Origin: Sipunculus nudus | Lineage: Eukaryota; Annelida; Sipuncula; Golfingiida; Sipunculidae | NCBI GenBank assembly: GCA_026874595.1 | Contig: CM049311.1 | Location: 22,312,676 to 22,376,675 of the forward strand | Length of the DNA: 64,000 nucleotides | Direction: 5' to 3' | Shown here: in pieces, positions 13,001 through 28,700 of the stretch | Position numbering within the stretch: position 1 is the stretch's first letter | How the letters are laid out: the number at the start of each line of letters is the position of its first letter | Program-made: the position numbers and the translations under genes | Notes under the pieces: model-generated | Told to the model about the DNA's origin: nothing | Databases searched by the model: none | Seen by the model: the letters and a program-made list of their open reading frames with translations, nothing else

Positions 13001-16000
13001 GATTGTAATAATTCACAACAAAAACATGATACACCAGAAAAAAAGTGACTGGAAAATCCAAATCGATCTAAAATATCATAATTATTCATTTGGATAATTT
13101 ACGTCTCAATTGTAGTTACAGCTGAGTAACATATTTGATGGAAATATTAACCCGGCAATTAATTCAAAACCATAGTCAAATGATTCATCTTAGGCTAAAA
13201 AAAAAAATAATAAAAGGTGTGGTTCTCAGGCACCGCCCGCATCAATTTTAAACCCCCGCATCAAAAATTTTCATTTTGATTTTCCAAAGTAAGTTACCAA
13301 TTTTGAGCTACAGCAGCTCGGACATTTCTTTCAAGAAGATAAAATCATACACTTTCCTTTGTTATGTAGTACTTTTACTTGTTTTAGCAAAATAAATCTG
13401 TTATTTTCATGCTTTACCCTTATCATTTGACATTCATTTTTATCGAAACATACCAAAAAATTAAAAAAAAAAAAAAAAAAACCGCCCGCCCGCATTGTTT
13501 TCTGAAAAAAAGTGCCTGAGAACCATACCTTTTTTTTTATTTTTGCCTTACAGCAAAAACTTTGGGAAGCTTAGCCAAGAGTATTCTTTCATCAAAGAAC
13601 TATAGATATAAGATCAGATCACTTAATTTTTCTGGTTTACAAAATACATTTGACTCATAACAAGCTATGTAATATTCAGATAAAGTTTTATTTAACAAAA
13701 AGATATTAAATCCTTCTGAATTGTCAACAAAAAATATATCAAACTCAAGTACAACCCGGTATTCATAGTTACAACGAGGTTGTGGCTTAAGCTAAAAATG
13801 ATTATTAGTTTCTGAGATGCACTGCAGATGTCACTACCATGCAAGCAAGCTCACCGGTACACCTTCCGCGCTGGTTGCACCGCATGACTATACAAGCCGG
13901 GTATTTTGTACAGTAATTTAAGAACACAGTACTTCCTTCTTTAAAATTCCGCGTGTTACTCATCAATATTACACGTCTTATTCTATGTAAATGGCTTTTA
14001 ATTTTAGTTCCATATTTACATTTATATTTAACAACGACAGCTCAGTATAACACCCCCATGGAACCTCTCTCTGCCCATTAAGAATGAATATTTGGTTCAG
14101 AATCAGCTTCAAGTAAACAAGGCGTCCTTCTACGGACAATACATTTGATCTTATCAAGAAGGTTCAATGGTTCAATTAACACTTCTTGATCATTCTAATG
14201 ATAACAGCTGTAACATAAAGCATCAAGTCTGTCATAATGCTGACTTAACCCCATTACATTTTGAGTATTTTCGAAGACTTAAAATTAAATCTTTCAGTTA
14301 TGTTTTTCAGTGTATTGTGATGATGCCCGACTAAATAATTACCGGATAAATAAAGTACAGGATAGAGCACCGGATTCATTTATATCTAGGCATTATCAAT
14401 GTTCACCTATATACCGCATCTATACTAAAAACCCATGGGATCGGATCATATACCTGATGCAGGTCACCTTGGACTAGAAAAGTACACTTTCTCAGGTGGT
14501 TTGAACAAACTATAGTTTTGTCAAACATAAACCTATACAGAATGGCGTGGATAAATCAGTTAACTCCATGAAATCAACGCTGTGTTAACACTCATCAGGT
14601 GACTGAGTTGTATTGGTATGTGTTTGCTCATGTTTGGGTGCGTGTGTGAGACTATTTACATCAGTCAGCTGATGAGTGCCATGAAGTAAGCTCGAAACCG
14701 GCGGGTAGTGACAATAATGCATTGATGTATTTAATAAACTTATTGCAGCTGTACTTTTATGTATCCAGCACTTTGATCTTGGAATGGCAACCAAACCCTT
14801 TCATAATGTGGGTGGGTGTTTATATATATATATATACGCTGGTATATATACACTCCAATATTATAAAACATGGTTCAGTAAGCTAATGTAGTATTATATT
14901 TTTATAATTATTTTTATATAAGGGAAAGGAGGTATATGTTTTCATCGTAGCCATGTTGATTGCCTGTTAACACTTGTAAGTACTCAAAATCTTATGATCA
15001 AATTCAGAGGAAATTTTGCTAAGTTTACATTTTGGCGGTAATTGCCTTTACATGTCTTTGTTAAATAATTTTATAAAAATAAATAAATAAAAATAATTTA
15101 ATAATTTTATAAGGGAGTTAGAGCAGTTTCTTTTTACATGGCCGAGGGCCAGATTAACTACTGGTATCAGGGACTGTCTATGATCTAGAGCTAACTAGAA
15201 ATGCAACTATGGATCTCGCAACCATGACAAAATTTGTTTGTGTAGCAAACAACAGAATGTAATTATGATCATGGCGGAGGTATGCATGCTGCCTCAGATT
15301 TTTTTTTAGTTTTGTTATTTATTATGATCATTTACAAAAAAAAAGAAAACATAACAAGTAGCACATGATGTCTTAAATTAATAGAATGTCAGGGAAAGAA
15401 TCATGTCAAATAAATTTCAATAGTTTCCCTTTGAAATTGATAGAAAAGACTCTTAAACTTTCATATTTGCTTAGAGATTTGCAGGGTCTGAAAGCCTATA
15501 TTATAAGATCGAAAAAAATGAAAAGTACCCCAGGTAGAATTTGACAACCTTTTGAGATCTTCTTAAGCTTGCAGCTTTTGAGTGAGATCGTGTTTAGAAG
15601 ATCTATGGCACCAAGAACTATTCAGCAGCTTTTTACGTATATTATTACCACCTCCAAGGAGGTTCTATTTTGCCGGCTGTGGATGTTTTTCTGTTTATTT
15701 GCCTGTTGGTAACATTTCTCTAAAAGTATTAACAGATCTTGATGGAATGTACAAGATAGCTCGGCAATGATACAAGGCATGATTGATCAAACTGTCGTGG
15801 TGATCAAGATCACCATCTGGATTCAGGAGTTTCAAATAGCTTACAATAAAGCCCATTGCTTAAGAGGATAGCAGTGGAAATTTATGGAAACATTGGTGCT
15901 CATACTACATCATAGGGTCAAAGAGGGGAAGTATTTATTAAACTGTGCAACAGGTTTATAATGCGAAAATAAAGCTGTAAAAGTTAACTATATTTTACCT

Positions 16001-18033
16001 TTACAAAGGAATTCAATAGTATAAAGCCTTCCTTTGTATGATGGGCATTCTTATGGAGATTGATAAGTTTATTTCTATAATCATATTTTGGTACAAAAAT
16101 AGGTGCACAGGTCCCCCCTCCCTCCCGGATTTTAATCTATTTTCTTTTCTAAATCTCCAATATGGCTAACTTTCAAAAGCTGAAATTTGAGCACAATATT
16201 AGTCATAGGTGACTGAGGTGCAGCTAATAATTATTGCTGTTCTTGACTTTATTCCCAAGGTCGTAAACAGTCCACAGCCAATTGCCAATTATCGCTCACT
16301 TGCGGGCCTTGGTATAAAATATTAAACTCAAAAACCGATAATTATTCTTGTAGCTACAAACACAAGACCTTGTTAAGAGTACAGGAATGCCTGATGATCT
16401 TACTTTTCAGTACCACAAAAGTAAAAATTCAACATTTATTCCTATACAAAACTATTTTAAACCAGCAACATTTCTCGCCTGCTTAAAGTGATTGTTGATT
16501 AATTTTTCACATATGAGAATTCCTTTTAACATTGAATATGATTAGACATACACCATGTTTATACATATAAGCTTTTCAAATTAATCACTTTACATGATGA
16601 CTGTAAGTATTTATTCAGAAATATAAGGCCTCAGGTCCATAGTTCCATAACTGTTTATGTCATAAAATAATAATAAGACATTATACAACATTTCAAACTC
16701 CTTCAACAAATAAAATTTTTATAGTTAAAATTTATAAAAATTAACATTTAAAATTTTGCATTCGGAAGTCAACTGATTTAAATCATCAGGAGGCCATTTA
16801 CATCATATATGTATACACACAAATAAAAAAAACTTTGAGATATACACATATCCATACATATATGTATATACTTACACATACACACATATATTTATATATA
16901 TATTTAAATATACACATAAACACTGATCCACCCAGCACTATAAGAGCCAGCATCAGACATGGTGTCCCGCAGATAGTCCGCGTTGAATGCAAGCTGAGCG
17001 GAATCCCACAGGGCTGAATGGAACAGTTAAACATGAATAAACAACCAATAAAAATTATTATAATGGTAATAATAAATTATATTATAGTGTGTTTGAACAA
17101 TTATATAAGATAACATTATCACTTGTCAGCATTCAATATACAAAATACCTTCTCTCCAGCTGATTGACCCAATTATTGTACAATTTCACACGGTAAAAGG
17201 TTCCATGCAAGTACTGCCATTCAAGACAATGTCAAAAAATAAATGCACAAAATTCACCTCAGACTAAAGACGCACACTTCATGTAATCCAAAAATGAATT
17301 TTTAAATAGAAACCTGAGGTTTCTTTCTAATTATTTTAAATATTTAATAATCTCTATAAATGATAAAAGTTCATAACAGGATCTAGTGTGATATTGAAAA
17401 ATAATAATATAATAGTATTAAATAAACAGACAATTAAAAATATATACATATGCAGGTGCACACATATACACATGCCTACCTGTATACATGTTACAGTCAA
17501 TGTGTAAAATCAGTCAATTTGTAAAATGCCTGAAATTTTCAGTCAATCTACAAAGTGTCTGATTCACTCAGGCAGTTAATAGAATGACTGAAATTTTCAA
17601 GCATTCTACAAATTGAGTAAAAATCGGTCAGTATATTTGACAGATTCACTGAATCGATATGAAAGGGTCTTTTGTTTCACATATCTCATTATTTTGAAAC
17701 AAACATTGTAAAATATATAACCAGTTATTTTTTAGTAAACTCTAGGCCTGTTTCTTCTTTCCAGGCTGTTTATGAAGGATACTGTTTAAATAATAAAATA
17801 CAAAGCAGGTGGGGGTAACCAGAATCATATAGTTGAATTCTGCACACTCTTATTACATAATTAAATATGCATACTATTTTACAACTCATATGACTACAAT
17901 TTTGCTTATGTCAGAACAAGAATCAAGTCAAATTGAAAAAAAAAAATTAATTTGATTATATGAAACATAAAATGTTAAATTTATGATGAAGAACGGCAAA
18001 GGATAGCTACATAGTTTATAGTATCGAATACAT

Positions 18034-18079
<46 letters not shown>

Positions 18080-21000
18080 TAATAATAGTTTATTTTTATA
18101 AAGTGTCTATTTAAAAATTGTTCTCTAGATCGCTATTTAAAATACAGTGAGAGATACATAAAAAGGAGTTAGATAAAACTTATGAATTTATTCGATTTAA
18201 TTTATGATACAAGATATACTTAAAAGTTACAAAGGGTAGGGTTTAATCACAAATACTGACTTTGATGTTACCTAAAATGCCATCTGGATTCTTTGAGTGG
18301 AGCCAAACTGTGATGGCTCTGAATGTTGAACAGTCAACTTTTCCGACCGATGTTGACATACCATATGTCCTGCATGCTCCCTACCCAAATCCCCATATTG
18401 TTATATAAAAGAATGTCGTTTGCCATAAAAGTAGACTCTTATTTCAATCCGTAAAATATGAGTTATTTACAAAAGAGGGTGACAGTTTCCGCAAATATTA
18501 CTGAATTTTTATCTTTCAGAAATAACTTAAATGCAAAACGATGACTAATAAAATGTCATGGTTCACTCGTTTCCATGAGATTGTGAATTCCAGGCAATAC
18601 AGCATAAATTAAATAATTCATGCAGATTTCGAGAATTCAAACAAAGACTTTAAGTTTTATTGTGAAATTACCAGCGGCGGATCCAAGGTTATATGTTGTT
18701 TGTTTTTGAAGCACGAATAATCCCCGTTATTTTGTACAAAATGCTACTTAAATTTAATTGTGAAATTTTGAAATAAAATTTTCCATAGATCACTATGAGG
18801 TGGGCATTTCTTAATAAAATGTTTAATTTCAACAACTGCCTCTCAGTGTTTAAGACAGTATTGACAATGACGCTGTGACCATACTACATAATTTTGCCTC
18901 CCTTTGCCTACCTCCAGAGCATGGGAGGAACATCTCAGATGTGTTAGTGTATGTCTAAATTTAATATTTGGCACTGCAGTTAAATATAATTCTACATTTA
19001 GAGTTGATTTGAATCCTGAATATGTTTTCAGCCTTCCATAAGAACAAATTTTTCTTGTCCATAAACGAAACAAACAGTCCTTAAGTCTTTCTTTTAAAGT
19101 TAATGAAAAAAGTTACATTTTCTACGTTCTGCATTATCCAGACAGTGATAAAATGTCATCTGGACCTGGTGTCTTTTCGTTTTGCATAAATTTTAACTGT
19201 TTAAATTTCATCCTGACATATCACAATTAATTTCCTCATCTAACTCCCAAGTATATAAAATGAGTCTGATCAGTCTTATGGTATTTATTTATTTGTTTAT
19301 CAAAATCATCATTAACAGAATTTTTATTGTCATTTCATATATTTTTTAATTCTAACCAGTTCTCACCTGGTATATTATTTACTGCTTGTCTCTTTTTAAA
19401 TGAACTTATTTTTTTTATTTTATTTGTATTCAACATAATATTAGCTCTTTAAACTTTTTATTTACTTCTTCTTCTTTTTGAGACCTTAATACATACAGCT
19501 TTAAATTTTGATTTTATAAGTTTGCAGATCAATATTACAATTAATAAGTCTGAATTAATATAAAGCTTTGACTTTTCCCTTTTTTATAGGTCTGCGCATT
19601 TGTTATTCGACAAATTTGGTTGATTATTTTTAATATTACTAGGTATTGTTGTTTTTACATAAGATTTATTTCCTATATATTGAATTAAATTCTTCAGATA
19701 TTCTACACTTTTCTCTATATTATATTCGATCACATGTTTTATATTGTTTATTTTTAGTTAACCGTCTCATCTCCTAATGATTTATAAATGCTATTTCTTC
19801 TCTTTCTATCCTGAGTCAATATTTCGTATTTATCTTATATCTTATTTTTACTTATCTGTTCTTTGATCACAAATCTTGAGCTTACAGGGAAATGATCTGA
19901 TGAATCAGTATCATATATTTCATATACATTAATTAAGAATGACACCTGAATGAACATTTCAAGAAATACACAACTGTTGAAACGTTTTACCCCATCTATT
20001 TATTGTATTATCTTTGGACTTATACAAGTCTTATAACAATCTTAAAAAATCCCTGTTATAATCATACACTGGCATGGAATGTAAAGTATTTTCTTCTAAA
20101 TTATCCCGCAAAGTCCCCATTCTTGCATTTTGATCTCCAGTTATTATAGTTAATATGTTTTCTAAACATGTGATACTATAATTCCGCTTTCTAGCTCGGT
20201 TTGCATCGAAAACCAGTCAAAGGACTATATATTTAACCTTGTGAGTCTCTCTTTAACAGGATTAACTGCTAGCAAAAACAAGCTTGGGCGTATTTTAAAC
20301 TTCTAAACAGTAAGACCATCATAGTCTAACAACACTGGTTCTCAACAAAATTATTTATAAATATGATTGTTTTAATCACGGTTAGTTATGTTTTAATTGG
20401 GTTATAAACCGCTCTATGATTCCTGGCAAAGCTTTGTTGACCACGTAATAAGAAAAAAAATGTATATTTGCCAGTATAAAGGAATCCATACGCTAAAGTA
20501 TTGTTAATAACACAGCATGCAATGCCGAAGAAAATGGATATACATAAATTAATGAAAGGGTTGTCGTGACCTTGCATTAACATCAACTGTACCAAGCCCT
20601 CCGATCAGCTCAGTAAGGATGATACGGCACAAGTGTAATTGGTAATTGGTAATTTGGTAAGAGACAGGAAAGAAGAATCTATTAAAATTAGAAACTAGAG
20701 TTACACAAATGCCGACATATATCCAATCGACATGCAGCCTGTGATATCCTGGTTATACTGAGTACGCGAAATCAACCTGTCAGTGTTCGAAAAATGAGCG
20801 ATGATGCAAGGAGGTACGCTGAGGACAGGGTCCGGGCGAAAATATATCTGCGGAAAAAGTTTAGTGGCAAGTTTTATCGGTAAAGTTATGGATTTTATCG
20901 ACAAAGTTAGTGGTGGGCCGATCATCGAGTTTTTTCGAAAGTCAGTCGGTTTGCTGCCACTTTCAAGCGCTCGATTACCAAAGGCAACTATCGATTACAT

Positions 21001-24000
21001 CATACTCATGAATGGTTTTTTTTTCCAGAATGTCTTTATGTAATAGGAAAAAATTATTCTTCAATTTTTTACAACATTCCGCGCTTCATATAATGAGTCT
21101 GTGTTCCCATATAACCTCCGTATCTGAGTATGACACGGTAGATGAGAGAACTGAGGACTTATTAAACCTCTGTGAACTGGCAGGGAGCTGCAGAATTAGC
21201 GAAGAGTTTCTAACGAGATGTTCATTGCAAAATATGGGCGAAATGGCGTTAAAATGCTCCATAATTCTCCAGGTCTTTGCCAATTTTGCGAGATTCTCTT
21301 AGAAATAATCTCTTCAACTGATGCCAGGTGCCGTTGCTGCATGAGTAATTATATATTTAGCTTTCAATTACTTTTTAACATTTTTATAAAAAATTATAAA
21401 GGCCTTTAATTTTCCTTGCGAGGTTGTAAACCAGTATGCATATAGGTAGTCGTCATAATTGTTATAAAATGAAAGTCCTTGCTTGTGGTGAAGTTAAAAT
21501 GATACGTGGGAGTATTCATGGGGCCAGTAAGTAGATGTCCTGGACTGTGGTTTATTTCTTGATTATTATAATTCATTAAAATGAAACTTTGAACAGCATA
21601 TCTTAGTAATAATAGGAAAATATAAAAAAGGCAAAGACTTCTTTTCATAAGACATACGGTCGAGGTTAAGAGAGTTCAGTTTCACAGATAATTGCATATT
21701 TCTTTATATTTGTCTGAACCGATTAATAATCGATCATCGATCGGTTTGCAAAATCCGATGATCGATTATGAAAAAGGAACCGACTCCCACCACTAGACAA
21801 AGTTAAATCTCAATAATGCTTCTTTGGACAACGCCTATAATTCATAAAAATATAGAACAATTTTTAGGGTTATGTTAATTAATGAACAAAATTAAGGGAC
21901 GATTACATACTAACTCAGTGCTAGTGCTAAATCATTCTTACAGGCTGGATCTTATTTATTTTTTTAACCATTTTTGCCATATTTTATAAGTGCTCCATGA
22001 CAATGCTAATCCCTTCATTACGACTTTAGGTTTAGAGAAAATACCCGTTATTGTACAAAGTATATATTATATTTAAAATTGAAACACGATGCATCATTAT
22101 TTTGACATAGGGATAATATCCACGAACCAGATGGCTCTCAGTAGAGAGAATGCCTCCGCCAATACAAACACTTAATGTTCTCGGTTCTTTACTGATATCC
22201 GCATCAGATGACCCCATGGTTCATGTTCAAACCTACACAAAGTTTCGTGGAAATCAGTGCAATAGTTTTTTTTTCTTAGCGTAATCATATGCTAAAACAA
22301 AAACCAACAATCGATCACACAATTAGACACTAATGGAAGCATAACCTCCTTTACGAAGGTATAACCGCAACAAACAACGAAAGCAAGTATGAATGACAAC
22401 ATAGGAGTATGAGAGATGGTGCCACGGCCTGGGGTTATTTTCTTATCAATCTTCTGGCCGTCAGCAACCGTGCCAAGAAATACAAAGTTATAAGTACTCA
22501 ACAGATGTCTTATGCCACACTAAATTACCAACACCTCTCTCGTTTAACAGGCTCGGTTATTCCCATCTGTAAAGTGCACTACCTGCATACATCAAAACAT
22601 GTTTTATATAACAGAAGCTAGTCCAGAGGGCCCTGATCCCCCTTTTTCAGCCGGTGCGACCTTTTCCGAGGGGTCTGTGACCAGTTTCTTGACCCACTCG
22701 TTTGCGGACCTGGGGACCAGTTTTTTTTTCTAGGTTTTATCATTAATTCTCCTGGGTTTGACCCCTGCTTTTCCTAAATACTGGATCCGCCCCTGATATA
22801 ACGCCTCTTGTTCAGGCTGATTTAAAATCTTACTCTTCATATGCAGACTGACTTATGCACGTTTTATCCGACTGCAGTCTATGTACTTTTGTACATCGTT
22901 TAATCTTGCCACCAGCGTTACCGTGTATTCTGTGCCGTAGACTGCGGTCCATTAGTTTGGTCCTCACCTGCATGCCAGATGTTTGTGGATGTAATGAGGG
23001 TCCGTGTCTGTTGGTAATGGCTACACGTGTTTCTGTACTGTGTTTTGTTTAGAATGTTACTTTGGTATTGTACTAGGTACTTATTCTGGCAATTATGTTT
23101 AAACGATCAATGCACTCTTTAGTTATTAATGCGTTTGCTCTATACAGGGTTTATAGGAAAAGTAAGGAAATGTGTATTAAATGATCGGACACATTGTAAA
23201 ATGCAACAAATTTCAAATAAGTTTCTGAATATATAATTTATTCCATATATTTTCGAATAGGGTATAGCACCAATATGGAATTAATCAGGAAGGTGAAGTG
23301 TGTTACGTATATAAGAAAAAGTAAAAAGAATAATATAAGATATAAGAATAAATGATAAAACCACGTTTTTAAAAAAAAGGCGCTTAACCTCCACAGACAT
23401 GATTTACCCTGTAACATGAATAAAGGAAAATGATGAAATAAGTATAATGTCCCAACTCGACATGCATTTTTTTTCAATAATTATTTGTGTGTAGGTGTAT
23501 ACAAGAACATTTGCTTGAAGGTAAAACTCTTTGTTTTAGTAAATGTTAGGTACAAGGACACCCCAGGAACACCCGGTGGTTCTTGGTACGGGGTGGTATG
23601 AGCACATCCCCACCGCTTGCTGGCTTAGTAATTTCTTAATTTACCGATCATTTAACCTGGATTCACACGGGCGTTTTAAACAGTTTAGGGGCTAATGGTT
23701 ACCATAGCCTGCGTGTTTAACCCCGTGTTCATAAATGTCAATAACAAACCCAATTACCTGGAGCGATTTGGGAACAGACAATGTGTCTTAGGAAGCTGTG
23801 GAATGCTTTTGTTGATTCGACTTCCTCTTAAGTATATCACGTCTAGACAGATTCTGCTCTGCGCGGGGCCAGTTGCAGCAAACCGGGGTGCCAGTCAGCG
23901 CCATTAGCTCGAGCCCGGCAAGGCCAGTCAGTTCGGCTGCTTGCAACTATTTACTCATCACCTCAACAGCCGCAGCATCCACTGCGCATGTGCGGTAGAA

Positions 24001-25729
24001 TCGTCAGGTAACTGGGGTAGCGGGATATGTAAGCTAACAGATGGAAAGGAATGTATACCCTGGGCCGGGGTATAAATATCTTCAGCTTTTGCTGCAGGTA
24101 TCTAGTGCGCTCGCCGCAGTGCGGCTTCCCGCAAGAAAGAGGGGGCTCCGTGCCTCCCTCCCCTACCCCACGGCCGGCCCTCCCCCGACCCTGCCAGTCG
24201 TTGGGGACGCACCTACCATCTGTCGCGACCAAGGGGCTGCCGAGTGGCGGAGTCGGTGGGGGCCGTGTCCGTGGGGGTTGGGACACAGTTTTAAACCAGA
24301 AGATGTACATAATTTGTACATATTTTCTCACAGTTGTGTGAAGTATAGAACAGAAGGATTTTACTGTTGTAACGACGTTCGCCTTTCCGGTGTTCCAATA
24401 AACGGGAACATGAAAGGGATTCACTCAAGTCGAAGGCTTCCAGAACGAGGTGTCGGGCAGGCTCGAAAAAAGTAGGTTCATTTCAAACTAAACGAATTCC
24501 TTATTTAAATCATGATCAATATTTTTCTTTTGAGTTTCAGTCCCTTTTTGGTCCATGAGAACATCCTAAAATCAAGTTACATTTAACTCGACGCTGAAAC
24601 CAGTATTTCCTATTCAACCAGGTTATATGGAATGCTGAACCGTGAAATGTTCACACCTTTACATGGTTTGCTTCCTATAGAAGTATACTTGGTAAATAGA
24701 TCTTGATTTTAAAAAAATATGATAAAAAAATTTAAAACTTCATAAAAGTTCATATTAAAAAGGTAACATATGGGCGAGGTATTGAATGTGTTGAGTGCTA
24801 TTTGGCGCAATTGCTTATATCTCTTTAGGTTATAAATATTTATATGATTTGATATATAATATTTTCAACAAAGATCACGACAACAAACATTCAAACATAG
24901 ATTAACCCAGTTCAATTTTGCTTTAAACCACCTTTTATGCTTAAAATTACCCTAGATACGGTGAGTACGGACAAGAAAATTGCGTCTATGCGTTTCAACA
25001 GAGTAAAATACACGTTAATATTTGAGGAAAGAGAAAACGATATCATATGGATAAAGTAGATCAAATTCCAGGTAAACATGTAACAATAAGTAATGGCAAT
25101 AAACCTTGGGTGTTATTATGACACAAGTGGGAAAAGTAAACTTCCTGCATGGAAAATTTTACCATTTGAGCAGTTTTTGGTTGTTTTCTAAAGGGAATGG
25201 CAAATGAAGGTATAGATCACTATCACTATAGATTATTTTCATAAATGCCACAAGTATACTCGCAAGAAGGAAGAAACCTCTCGTAACAAACAGCCTTGTC
25301 TGAAAATGTTTTATCAAAAAAAGATTTAAGTGAAACATGGTGATGAAGTGGATAACGCAATACAGGCACTTAAAAACATGATAACAAAACAACCGTTTCT
25401 TGAAATCGAGGAAAATTTGATTGAAATAAGTTCATGGGTACCCTGAAGATAACCCGCCAATTCCAAAGGCAGCAAAGACAGTGAACAGTCTTATTTTTTT
25501 TAATATTGATTCAGTTATAGTTTATATCTAAGTGTGGTTTACAGGCACCTGTATACAATTTTATGCAACTTTTCTTTTATTTTATAAAAGAAATACTTTC
25601 ACCACGAAGGACTTAGTTTCATTTGACATAGAAATGTTGGAGTTGCTATTTTCTGAGTCCCCTATGAAAGGGTCGCCGAGTGCAGTGTTTTGTTAATATC
25701 AATGTACTAGGGTATAAGCGTGTGTATTA

Positions 25730-25782
<53 letters not shown>

Positions 25783-28700
25783 CATAGCCAAGAGTAAGTA
25801 CCTGACATTTAGGTTAAATATAGCCCTGTACGAGCGTGTATAAGCACGTTGATACGTGTGTAAGCGCATATGATAGTACTCACATCTGCGTGTTGACCTG
25901 TACAACATTCCTTAGGGGCCAAACACCTGATACTGCAAAATCAACAGCTAAGGATACCGCTAGGGCTTTATATTTTCACACGCTTACTTATTTCTTCCAT
26001 AGCATCTATCATTTTTCCACACCTTGCGCTTAAATAGCCTCCACCCCCTTTTTATTCCCCGGCAATAGAACTAGCCGCCGGTAAACAGATATCGTCTACA
26101 GATGGGAAGCGTAGAGCAATTTGAAGCGGGCAAGCTGGGGTCTTCTCTGACGCAAATAGCTAGGTAGGAGCAGACTGGATGACTGTCAGAGTTAGTTCCT
26201 GCACCAGCGAGATATCAGGTGATGGCGGAGAAGGTATTTGTACCATGCGCCTCACGCCAGGGTATATACTGATGATTCAGGAACTTTGCACCGAGTGGCA
26301 CGTGCCGTTAATTTTGCTTGTGTTGTTTCTCCTCCTTCCTTGGCACTTGAGTCTGTCATTACACAGTTCCTAAGATGATATAAACTCGTATATCACCGGG
26401 CTCTGGGTGTTTTATGAGAGGAATGTACGGTTTGTGTTTTATATAGCAAAAACCCCGTGGTTTACGTGCCGCTAGCGCAGGAAAAGGCCGCAGTAACCCC
26501 ATGGTGAAACTGCGATGTAGAAGCGCTTGGTAAACACATTTATCATCTCCAAGAAACAACATGAAGCAAAACAACAGTGGTAGAAATGTGAGATACATGG
26601 TATAAGAAATTATTTCTTCTTTGCGCTCCTATGTAAAGAAAAAATAATAATCAAACTATAATATAAGATATGAAAAAAGACGGTAATTTCCTGATAGTCA
26701 CGTATACACAAGTCTATCTTGATCTACAGATATTGATGTTTTCTTCATAGTTTAGTAAACATATATACTTTTCTGTTATATCTTGAATGCTGCAGTACGA
26801 ACTTCAACCCGTAAAAGGGTCCCGTATTTTACATTGATACTTTACAGGAGCAGATCCAGGAGTTATGAAGAGGAGTGGTCCAACCCAGGAGGACTTATGA
26901 CAAAACCAAAAATAAAGTCCCCGGGTCCAGAAAAAGGGGTGGTCCATGCCGGGAAAATTAGTTTGAACCCCTTACAAACAGTTTGCGGCGGCTGAAAAAG
27001 GGGGGGGGGGGAGAGGGTCCTGGGGGTCCGGATTTCTTTTCTGCTTAAAATATTTTTCGTATATTCATATATTGCCGTGAAGGTTAACATTCTACACATT
27101 ATGTGCTTGTTTCATTGTTCATATATCTGACAAAAACCTCTGAATGCTCTCAAAAACAACTACTTTTTTTTTTTATAAAAATGGCTAATGCAACGAAAGC
27201 ATCGAAGATAATGCACTCAACTCGCTTAAATCTCCGGATCCTTTCTTTCATATGTACAAATACTCCTTTTTTCAAAGTCCTTCTGCTCCGAATCGAGAGA
27301 TCAAACGCTCATCAGACAAATAACAAATTAAAAAACTGTGCCACCATACGGGTTTTTTTTTTTTGCATAAACATTTAAAAAACCCACTTAGAATACCTAA
27401 TCCTTTACTGATAGTACAAACAAACCCATTTACCAGGGAATAAAAATCTTTGCTGGTCTACTCTTTTTTCTAAGGATAGGTCCATAACCGGTTGGTGGCA
27501 CCGTCTATTTGATGAGGATGAAGGTTTCCATATGATAAGGATAATATGTTATTATTAAGCCTTCTGGATATCTCTGGATATCAGGTTTTATATGCACGGG
27601 GTCAGGAAAAAAATCAATAAATCGTAACATGTTAAGTCATAAGGGCGAGTCTCAGAAGTTCAAGCGAGATTTCACCATTATGCCATTAGGCGGGGTTCGA
27701 TTCGGGGATCTTCAACTCAAAAGTCCAACGGCTTAACAACTAGGCCAAGTCCTACCCCTTAATCGTCAGCTCTTTATTGATGAAGGGTTCCAGCCTTGTG
27801 TCTTTTCATGCACACAAATAAGTTACCATCAAGAGATATTACCTGGTTTAGGGATCAGATAAATGCAACCTCTTTAAGAAAAGACCATACTAATACAAGA
27901 GCCAGTGAATAAATTTTTGCTCTATGAAGAACCAGACTCACAAATGTACTTTTATGGTTTGTGGGCTTTGTAATTTAAACCAATTCATGCACAGGGTCTT
28001 CTAAATACACCAGGGGGTAGGTGTACATGGAGTAAAAAGGGTAATGTAGTTGAATAAATATGACGGTTAATTATTGTTTCAAGTTTTATGGAGATAAAAA
28101 AAAATTAGATTCTGTAACACTAGACAGCGTGAAATGTGTAGGGGAATCAAGTCAGTGTTTTTTGTTAACAAATAATTATAATTTATTCATAAAACAACCC
28201 TAACATTACAATACACTTAATCAATACAATTACACAGTATCACAGCAGTATAACAGTAAATCAATACAATGACACAGTATAATAAATAAAGTGTACAGTA
28301 CCAGAGTGTCCGGATCCTTGGCTTTTCTGGATACCACCACTGTCACAGCTCAACAAGTCCTTTAAAACATATAATCCAGATGAACAGTTCACATAAATCT
28401 TCTCAGAGAATAGTAGTCCAATTCTGTCCCGAAATCAATCTGTTGTAATCCAAAAGTGAAGTTCTGGTCATAGTCCCAAAGGCAAACTGAAGACTGAATA
28501 AAATCTGTTACAAAGTTCGAAGAATATCTATAAATGCTGCAATTATCGGAAAGGTCCACAAACTGACTCACACGTTTCCGTGTCCGCTTGAATATTTCTC
28601 TCTCCTTCTCTCTCGGCTCTAAACACAGCCCCTATTTAAAACTTTTCAACCTCAAGCCCAGAACTTTCCATTTTACGAACAATCTAAAGAACACAACAAG

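Noticed and set aside
23963-24475. Overlapping 153-aa (-) and 144-aa (+) open frames
   Set aside because: They lie across a GC-rich island where stops are rare; neither protein shows a domain, and both are rich in Pro, Gly and Arg as expected of chance GC-rich frames. Kept only as a promoter or island candidate.
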